Assembly (NCBI RefSeq): GCF_900129455.1
Contig: NZ_FQVU01000001.1
Coordinates: forward strand, 868,001 to 932,000
Source: Jatrophihabitans endophyticus
Lineage (GTDB): Bacteria > Actinomycetota > Actinomycetes > Mycobacteriales > Jatrophihabitantaceae
Direction of reading: 5' to 3'
Length of the DNA stretch: 64,000 bases
Shown here: one piece after another, positions 58,403 to 64,000 of the stretch
Position numbering within the stretch: position 1 is the first letter of the stretch
How the letters are laid out: each line of letters opens with the position of its first letter
The notes under the pieces: generated by a model
What the model was told of the DNA's origin: nothing
Seen by the model: the letters and a program-made list of their open reading frames with translations, nothing else
Database searches by the model: none
Translations under genes and position numbers: made by a program

Positions 58403-59038
58403 GTGGCGACGACACCGGCGGGCAGGCACATCCGCAACCCCCAGGGGACGGGCGGCCGGCTGCGGGCGGACATCCTGGCCGCGGCCGGCCGGATCCTGGA
58501 GTCGACGGGCAGCGACGACGCCGTGACGCTGCGCGCCATCGCGCGCGAAGCCGGCATCACCGCGCCGGCCATCTACGCGCACTTCGCCGATCGCGACGCC
58601 ATCCGTCGCACGGTGATCGAGCAGACCTTCACGCAGCTCGCGACGGTGTTGACCACCGCGGCCGACACCGAGCACGAGCCCGTCGCCCGACTGCACGTGG
58701 TATGCCACGCCTACCTCGACTTCGCCGCACGCCGGCCGCACCACTACCGCCTGCTCTTCGAGCGCCACCGTGCCGCCCGGGGCGCGGACGCCGGGCCCGC
58801 GGCCCCCGACGTCGGGTCCATCGTCGGGGCGGATGCGTTCGGCGTGCTGCTGCAGGCGGCGGACTCGTGCATCCGCTCCGGCGCGTCCACGGCCGTCGAC
58901 CCCGTCGCGAGCGCCACCCGGGTGTGGGTCGGCCTGCACGGCCAGGCCACCCTGCAGGCCAGCCTGCCGTGGTTCCCGTGGCCCCCGGCCGACCGCTTGG
59001 CGACCGACGTCGTGCGACGGATGGCCGACCTGCGCTGA
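58403..59038 (+). CDS. TetR/AcrR-family regulator with WHG-type ligand domain
   Basis: A 211-aa repressor. The N-terminal helix-turn-helix is ILESTGSDDAVTLRAIAREA then GITAPAIYAHFADRDAIRRT. The C-terminal domain has HHYRLLFERHRAA near residue 113 and ATRVWVGLHGQATLQASLPW near 172-191, the TetR_C_33 (WHG) pattern. GTG 58403 is chosen. The gap to the divergent membrane protein contains GTAAA direct repeats 10 bp apart (in GTAAACAGTTGTAAA), a possible operator. Confidence 0.88.
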   Translation: MATTPAGRHIRNPQGTGGRLRADILAAAGRILESTGSDDAVTLRAIAREAGITAPAIYAHFADRDAIRRTVIEQTFTQLATVLTTAADTEHEPVARLHVVCHAYLDFAARRPHHYRLLFERHRAARGADAGPAAPDVGSIVGADAFGVLLQAADSCIRSGASTAVDPVASATRVWVGLHGQATLQASLPWFPWPPADRLATDVVRRMADLR

Positions 59039-59110
59039 CGAGACGGCGCGCGGCGCTCCCGTTCCGATGCGTCCGGGCCGTTGTCGGTCCTCGCGGGCAC
59101 ACTGCGCGCC

Positions 59111-59551
59111 ATGACATCGTGGGCGGACGTGCAGGCGAGCTCGCCCGAACTCGCCGAGATCGTGCGGCGCACCTTCGCGGTGCGCAAGCACGCCACCATG
59201 GCGACGGTCCGGCGCAACGGTGAACCTCGTATCAGCGGTACCGAGGTCGACTTCCACGACGACGGCCACGTCTACCTCGGCATGATGGCCGGCGCGCAGC
59301 GGGCCGGCGATCTGCGCCGCTACCCGCGGGTGGCCGTCCACTGCCCCACCGAGGACCCGCCCGCGGACGATCCGGCGGCCTGGCCCGGCGACGGCAAGAT
59401 CACCGCACGGGCCAGGGAGGTCGAGCCGTTCCGCTTCCGCCTCGACATCGACACCGTCGTCCTCACCAGGGTCGCGGCAGGCGCCGAGGAACTCGAGATC
59501 ACGGTGTGGCGCGCGGCCACGGGCGACACCACCGTGACCCGGCGTGGGTAG
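59111..59551 (+). CDS. Pyridoxamine 5'-phosphate oxidase-like flavin/F420-type protein
   Basis: A 146-aa split beta-barrel protein. RTFAVRKHATMATVRRNGEP near residues 20-39 and ISGTEVDFHDDGHVYLGMMA, then GDLRRYPRVAVHC near 68-80, give the superfamily pattern. FRLDIDTVVLTRV closes the barrel. Cofactor and substrate are unknown. ATG 59111 follows the tetR-like gene by 72 bp in the same direction. Confidence 0.8.
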   Translation: MTSWADVQASSPELAEIVRRTFAVRKHATMATVRRNGEPRISGTEVDFHDDGHVYLGMMAGAQRAGDLRRYPRVAVHCPTEDPPADDPAAWPGDGKITARAREVEPFRFRLDIDTVVLTRVAAGAEELEITVWRAATGDTTVTRRG

Positions 59552-59811
59552 CCGCAAACGGGTCGGAGGTCCCTAATGTCCACGGATGGGTTGCGTACAA
59601 CCTAGGCGTCGGCGACGCTGAATTCAGGACGGCGGCAGCGCCGTTCGCGGTGCCTCACCCGGTCGGCTACCCCCCGCACCGGCGACGGGCGGGAGCACCG
59701 CGCAGGTCGCGTCGCCTGCACCCGGTCATCCCCCGCGACCGGGTGCAGGCGAGGCGGCGTCGGCCAGCTCGGTGGCGAAGTCCCGCGGGTCGGACGTGGT
59801 CTCGCTGACGG
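59552..59811. other. Intergenic region between convergent units
   Basis: 260 bp with no credible gene. Frames crossing it are short and Arg-rich. It contains the strong 15-bp hairpin at 59713-59751 described separately, and a less GC-rich patch near 59570-59630 without recognisable signals. Confidence 0.6.
59713..59751. terminator. Bidirectional terminator-like hairpin
   Basis: CGCCTGCACCCGGTC at 59713-59727 pairs perfectly with 59737-59751 around a 9-nt loop. It lies between the convergent oxidoreductase-like gene and the end of the dipeptide transporter operon. There is no T tract. Confidence 0.65.
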
Positions 59812-61527
59812 TCATGCCGGGCTCCGATCGACGGTGGTGGACGGGTCGGCGGCGTACCGGCCGCCGGGTATCGCCGCGAGCAGCTCGCGGGTGTAGTCGT
59901 GCTGCGGGTGGTCGAAGAGATCGGCCGTGTCGCCCTGCTCCACGATGCGCCCGGCCTGCATGACGGCCACCCGGTCGGCGATCTGACGCACCACCGCGAG
60001 GTCGTGCGAGATGAACAGGTAGGCGACGCCGGTGTCGGCCTGCAGCTCGGCGAGCAGCTCGAGCACGCGGGCCTGGACCGACACGTCCAGGGCCGAGACC
60101 GGCTCGTCGCAGACGATGAGCTCCGGCGACAGCGCCAGGGCCCGTGCGATCGCCACACGCTGTCGTTGGCCGCCGGACAGCTCCGCCGGACGTCGCGACA
60201 GTATCGCCGCGGGCAGCGCCACCTGATCGAGCAGCTCGCGCGCCCGCGCCGTCCGCGACGCCGTGTCGCCGACGCGGAAAGCCCGCAGCGGCTCGGTGAT
60301 CACGTCGGCGACGGCCCAGCGCGGATCGAGCGACGCGTAGGGGTTCTGGTAGACGAGCTGCGCCCGGCGTCGCAGCCGGCGTAGCTGCGGCCCGCGGGCG
60401 GCGGTGACGTCCTCGCCGTCCACGACGAGCTGCCCGGCCGTCGGGTCGACCAGCCGCAGTACGAGGCGTGCCGTCGTCGACTTGCCGGAGCCCGACTCGC
60501 CCACCAGCGCGAGCGTGCGCCCCCGTTCGACGGTGAAGCTGACGCCGTCGACCGCGCGCAGCGTCCGCGCCGCGGGGTCGGCATGCGGCACGCGGTACTC
60601 CTTCACCAGGTCGCGGGCGTCGACCAGCGGCACGTCGGGGGCGGCCCCGGGTGCGCCGCCGGCGACAGGGACGGCGGCGGGAGGACGCCCGGTGCGCGGC
60701 CGGACGACGGTGAGGCTGGGCGCGCTGGCCAACAGCTGGCGGGTGTACGCGTGCTGCGGGTCGCGCAGGAGCCGTTCCGTGGAGCCGGTCTCGACGACAC
60801 GACCCTGCGACATGACCACGATGCGCTGCGCCCGGTCGGCGGCCACGCCGAGGTCGTGCGTGACGAGCAGGACCGCCGTCCCCGACTCCTCGGTGAGTCG
60901 TTGCAGGTGGTCGAGGATGACGCGCTGCACCGTGACGTCCAGGGCGCTCGTCGGCTCGTCGGCGATGATCAGCCGGGGCTCGGCGGCGATCGCGACCGCG
61001 ATGAGCGCGCGCTGCCGCATGCCCCCCGACAGCTCGTGCGGGTACTGCCGGGCACGGGTGGCCGGATCGCTCAGCCCCGCTCGCGCGAGCACCTCCACGG
61101 CCTCGGTGGGCGCAGCCCGGCGGCCGGCGAGGTCGTGGATGCGCAGCACCTCGGCCACCTGCTCGCCGATGCGTTTCACCGGGTTGAGCGAGACCGACGG
61201 GTCCTGCGGGACGAAGCCGATCCGGCGGCCGCGGACGTGGCGCAGCTCGCGCTCGGACATCGCCGTGAGCTCGTGGCGGCCGAGCTGCACCGTGCCGGCG
61301 TCGATGCTGCCGTTGGCCGCGAGCAGCCGCACGACGGCGTGCGCGGTCGTGCTCTTGCCCGAGCCGGACTCGCCGACCACCGCGACCACCTCGCCGGCAC
61401 GGACGTCGAGGTCGACGCCGGCGACCGCCGCGACCGTCGCACCCCGGGTGCGGTAGGAGACCGACAGGTCGCGCACCCGCAGCAGCACGTCGTGGTCCGC
61501 CGCGGCGGACACGTCCGACGTGGTCAT
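59812..61527 (-). CDS. Dipeptide/oligopeptide ABC transporter, fused double ATPase (DppD-DppF type)
   Basis: A 571-aa protein with two complete ATPase domains. Domain 1 (about 15-265): Walker A VVGESGSGKSTTAHAVVRLL, signature LSGGMRQRALIAVAIA, Walker B LIIADEPTSALD. Domain 2 (about 300-560): LVGESGSGKSTTARLVLRLV, LSGGQRQRVAIARALA, LIVCDEPVSALD. Both have the C-terminal oligopeptide-transporter segment (QHAYTRQLLASAPS and QHDYTRELLAAIPG). It overlaps the upstream permease stop (ATGA). It energises uptake through the DppB/C-like permeases. Confidence 0.94.
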   Translation of the reverse strand: MTTSDVSAAADHDVLLRVRDLSVSYRTRGATVAAVAGVDLDVRAGEVVAVVGESGSGKSTTAHAVVRLLAANGSIDAGTVQLGRHELTAMSERELRHVRGRRIGFVPQDPSVSLNPVKRIGEQVAEVLRIHDLAGRRAAPTEAVEVLARAGLSDPATRARQYPHELSGGMRQRALIAVAIAAEPRLIIADEPTSALDVTVQRVILDHLQRLTEESGTAVLLVTHDLGVAADRAQRIVVMSQGRVVETGSTERLLRDPQHAYTRQLLASAPSLTVVRPRTGRPPAAVPVAGGAPGAAPDVPLVDARDLVKEYRVPHADPAARTLRAVDGVSFTVERGRTLALVGESGSGKSTTARLVLRLVDPTAGQLVVDGEDVTAARGPQLRRLRRRAQLVYQNPYASLDPRWAVADVITEPLRAFRVGDTASRTARARELLDQVALPAAILSRRPAELSGGQRQRVAIARALALSPELIVCDEPVSALDVSVQARVLELLAELQADTGVAYLFISHDLAVVRQIADRVAVMQAGRIVEQGDTADLFDHPQHDYTRELLAAIPGGRYAADPSTTVDRSPA

Positions 61528-62450
61528 CGCTGCCTCGCCCACTCGCCGTCCAACGCCCGGGCGATGCGGTTGACGGCGAGCACCGTCGCGGCGATGGTCG
61601 ACCCCGGCAGCGCGGTGAGCCACCAGGCGTTGCCGAGATAGTTGCGCCCGGTGGAGATCAGCGTGCCCCACTCCGGTGCGGGAGGTCGGGCCCCGTAGCC
61701 GAGGAAGCTCAGCGACGACACCGCCAGCACGGCGGTGCCGAACTCCAGCGTCGCGAGCACCAGCACCGGCCCGAGGGCGTTGGGCAGCACGTGCCGGCCG
61801 AGCACGGCGTACCAGCGTGTGCCGCACGAGCGGGACGCCTCGACGAACACCGCCTGCCGCACCCGCAGCACCTCGGCCCGCATCACCCGCGCGAACCCGG
61901 CCACGCTCGCCACGCCGACGGCGACGGCCACCTTGACCGTGCCGTAGCCGAGCGCGGTGACCAGGGCCAGGGACAGGAACAGCGCCGGGATGGACAGCAG
62001 CACGTCGACCAGCCGCATGATCACGTCCTCCACCCAGCGACCGACGAATCCGGCGACCAGGCCGAGCGATCCGCCCACCACGAAGGCGACGAGCACGGCG
62101 ATCAACGTGGCCTGCAGCGAGAGCTGGGCGCCGTGGACGACGCGCGAGAAGACGTCACGGCCGAGCTCGTCGGTGCCGAACCAGTGCGCGCCGCTCGGAC
62201 CCCGGAAGTTCTGCGACGGCGTGCCCAGCAACGGGTCCTGCGAGGTGAACAGCCCCGGCCAGAACGACGCGAGCACGATCAGGACGGCGACGACGACCGC
62301 GAGCACGAGCCCGGGCCGGTGCCCCGCGAAGCGCAGCACCCGGCGCGGGTCGACACCTCGGGAGCGGCGGTCACCGGCGGGCGGCTCCGTCTGTCGCGGC
62401 ACGTCGGGTTCGACGGCACCGGCGACCTCGCCCACCAGCACCTGGCTCAC
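61524..62450 (-). CDS. Peptide ABC transporter permease, DppC type
   Basis: A 308-aa permease. N-terminal residues 1-45 are polar, then six membrane segments. The DppC hallmark HWFGTDELGRDVFSRVVHGA near 89-108 is present, with the EAA loop VRQAVFVEASRSCGTRWYAV near 200-219 and LSFLGYGARPPAPEWGTLI near 258-276. GTG 62450 overlaps the DppB stop (GTGA). Confidence 0.94.
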   Translation of the reverse strand: MSQVLVGEVAGAVEPDVPRQTEPPAGDRRSRGVDPRRVLRFAGHRPGLVLAVVVAVLIVLASFWPGLFTSQDPLLGTPSQNFRGPSGAHWFGTDELGRDVFSRVVHGAQLSLQATLIAVLVAFVVGGSLGLVAGFVGRWVEDVIMRLVDVLLSIPALFLSLALVTALGYGTVKVAVAVGVASVAGFARVMRAEVLRVRQAVFVEASRSCGTRWYAVLGRHVLPNALGPVLVLATLEFGTAVLAVSSLSFLGYGARPPAPEWGTLISTGRNYLGNAWWLTALPGSTIAATVLAVNRIARALDGEWARQR

Positions 62451-63406
62451 GCCACACCCACCCGGCGGCCGGGAACGGCGACGATGCGCGGATCGAGCAA
62501 GGGGTAGAGCAGGTCGACCACGAGGTTCACCAGCACGAAGATCAGCGCGCCGAGCACCACGACGCCCTGCACGAGCGGCAGGTCCTGCGCGGTGACCGCT
62601 GCCGCCGTCACGCGTCCCAATCCGTTGCGGGCGAACACCGTCTCGACCACGACCGAGCTGGCCAGCAGCTGGCCGGTGAGCAGGCCGACGATCGTCAACG
62701 CGGGCAGCGAGGCGTTGCGCAGTGCGTGCCGCAGGTGGATGCGAATCCGCCCCGCCCCCTTGGCGTGCGCGGTGTCGACGTAGGGCTGGTCGAGAGCGGT
62801 GAGCAGGCCCTTGGCGAGCACCTGCGCGACCAGGGCACCGGTGGGGATCGCGAGGGTGACCGCGGGCAGCACGATGCTCGCCACGCCGTCGTTGCCGAAC
62901 GCCGGGAACCAGTGCTGCCGGAACGAGAACAGCTGCACCAGCATCAGCCCGATCCAGAACGTCGGCACCGACACCCCCAGCGGCGGCAGCGAGAGCAACA
63001 GCTGCCGCAGCCAGCGATGTCTCGTGTACGTCGCGAGCAGCGCGAGCCCGCCGCCGACGACGACGGCCAGCACGATGGCGGCCGCGGTGAGCTGCAGCGT
63101 CGCGGGCAGCGCGTCGACGATGGTGTCGCGCACCGAACGCCCCGTCGACACCGAGTCGCCGAAGTCGCCCCGCAGCGCCCGGCCGAGGTAGTCGAGGTAC
63201 TGCAGCAGCACGGGCTTGTCGTAGCCGTACTCGTGCCGCAGCGCCGCGAGCTGGGCGGGGTCGACCGGGACCGCGTCCGAGCTCGCCCCGGCCAGCGCCG
63301 AGATGGGGTCGCCGGGCAGGTAGTAGAGCACGAAGAACGACACCGTGTAGGCCGCCCACAGCACGCCGACGGCCTGTCCCACGCGTCGCAGCACGTACCT
63401 GCGCAT
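62447..63406 (-). CDS. Peptide ABC transporter permease, DppB type
   Basis: A 319-aa permease starting RRYVLRRVGQAVGVLWAAYT with the FFVLYYLPGDPISALAG loop near 25-41, as in DppB. The EAA loop is LDQPYVDTAHAKGAGRIRIH near 208-227, followed by HALRNASLPALTIVGLL. Six membrane segments are predicted. It lies 38 bp after the binding-protein gene. Confidence 0.94.
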   Translation of the reverse strand: MRRYVLRRVGQAVGVLWAAYTVSFFVLYYLPGDPISALAGASSDAVPVDPAQLAALRHEYGYDKPVLLQYLDYLGRALRGDFGDSVSTGRSVRDTIVDALPATLQLTAAAIVLAVVVGGGLALLATYTRHRWLRQLLLSLPPLGVSVPTFWIGLMLVQLFSFRQHWFPAFGNDGVASIVLPAVTLAIPTGALVAQVLAKGLLTALDQPYVDTAHAKGAGRIRIHLRHALRNASLPALTIVGLLTGQLLASSVVVETVFARNGLGRVTAAAVTAQDLPLVQGVVVLGALIFVLVNLVVDLLYPLLDPRIVAVPGRRVGVA

Positions 63407-63444
63407 CTGCTACCTCCTCCGGTTCGCGCCCGGACGTCCGGCGG

Positions 63445-64000
63445 TCAGCCGATCCAGGTGTCGTGCAGCTGGATGCGGCTCGACGCCTCGAAGCGCAGGT
63501 CGTGGACCTTCTTGGCGACCCCGAGCTCGGTCTCGAGCTCCACCACCGGGATCGCGTAGGCGTTGCCGACCACGAGTCGCTGCGCCTGCGCCGCGAGCCC
63601 GGCCCGCCGTGCCGGCGTGGTCGCGGCGGCCTGGCCGGCCAGGACCGGGTCGAGCGGGCCGGCGGACAGCCGATAGACGTTGGCCAGCTTCGTGGAGTAG
63701 GACGAGCGCAGGATGTCGGGGTCGGCCCGCGTGATGTTGCCCCAGAGCGCGTCGAAGTTCCCGGACTGCTGGACGGTCGCGATGGACGCGATCGGCGTCT
63801 CCTCGAGCACGAGCTCGACGCCGACGGCCTTGAGCTGCTGTTGCAGCAGTTCGAGAGCGGGCTTGTTGGTGGCGGCGTTGGCGAACCAGCGCACCGACAG
63901 GCTGAGCCGCCGGCCGTCCTTGACGCGGATGCCGCCGCTGCCGACCGTCCACCCGGCCGCCGTGAGCAGCGAACGCGCCTTCGCCTGGTCGTAGCCGAGA
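63445..64000 (-). CDS. Peptide-binding protein (SBP family 5), C-terminal part
   Basis: The 5' end lies beyond the right window edge; 184 codons are visible. The pattern LGYDQAKARSLLTAAGW, LELLQQQLKAVGVELVLEET, GNFDALWGNITRADPDILRS and VVGNAYAIPVVELETELGVA is the C-terminal lobe of family 5 binding proteins (DppA/OppA). It leads the transporter operon. The ligand is not predictable. Confidence 0.9.
   Translation of the reverse strand, partial: LGYDQAKARSLLTAAGWTVGSGGIRVKDGRRLSLSVRWFANAATNKPALELLQQQLKAVGVELVLEETPIASIATVQQSGNFDALWGNITRADPDILRSSYSTKLANVYRLSAGPLDPVLAGQAAATTPARRAGLAAQAQRLVVGNAYAIPVVELETELGVAKKVHDLRFEASSRIQLHDTWIG

Noticed and set aside
1-64000. CRISPR arrays, rRNA genes, prophage structural genes
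   Set aside because: No regularly spaced repeats, no rRNA-like sequence and no capsid, terminase or tail gene seen.

Overview
The window is about 72% GC throughout, with GTG starts, many 4-nt ATGA/GTGA gene overlaps and lineage-specific genes (whiB1, pdtaS, sigR/rsrA for the mycothiol stress response, an F420-type oxidoreductase). This points to a high-GC actinobacterium. The gene neighbourhood whiB1 - pdtaS - rsrA/sigR - SRAP - aroA - rsgA follows, as I recall it, the Mycobacterium tuberculosis block Rv3219-Rv3228, so the left third is conserved chromosomal backbone. I cannot name a genus from sequence alone.

Region 1-24.1 kb holds core regulation and metabolism: a SigB/F-type sigma factor, a lipid kinase, WhiB1 with a CRP-like site, PdtaS, a two-gene SSS transporter, TrmL, a specialised Hsp70 module (Hsp70 without lid, Fn3-tailed partner, divergent GrpE-like protein), an OmpR-type two-component pair facing a secreted DD-peptidase, SigR/RsrA with its own SigR promoter, an AMP-ligase/hydrolase/SRAP operon, a secreted phosphoesterase, aroA and rsgA. 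A 50-bp palindromic sequence occurs twice (895 and 16,731). An IS481-family element (24,113-25,189) sits directly behind rsgA. It has a 6-bp GCTAGC target duplication and a transposase broken by a 4-bp tandem expansion.

Region 25.2-40.1 kb holds a collagen-like secreted protein, an aminotransferase, HisN, a SoxR-controlled SDR/QueA-like operon, small enzymes, a VapBC pair, a fully coupled regulator-modABC operon with moaD, and a pcaB-pcaL-MetE-like operon.

Region 40.16-46.50 kb is an integrative element of about 6.2 kb inserted into the initiator tRNA-fMet gene. It is bounded by perfect 72-bp direct repeats, has paired 11-bp-spaced putative integrase arm sites at both ends, and carries an excisionase-like gene on the left and a tyrosine integrase on the right. 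The integrase has two apparent single-base deletions and another element gene has an internal stop, so the element looks immobilised. Its best preserved cargo is a two-gene operon with its own promoter (41,889-43,269): a winged-helix-like protein plus a protein resembling predicted pPIWI-associated nucleases. This is my leading candidate for an undescribed, probably anti-phage, system. A DUF3800-like gene lies next to it.

Region 46.7-64 kb holds a Zur-box zinc ABC operon, a GNAT acetyltransferase, and a decayed polymorphic-toxin locus. In that locus an RHS gene lacks its 5' end and is fused to the front of an alpha/beta-hydrolase gene. A 2-nt CG duplication has also thrown its HNH-like toxin tip out of frame, just before a cognate Imm33-type immunity gene. 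After it come a membrane protein with a divergent TetR regulator, a flavin-type oxidoreductase-like protein, and a dipeptide-type ABC transporter operon that runs off the right edge.
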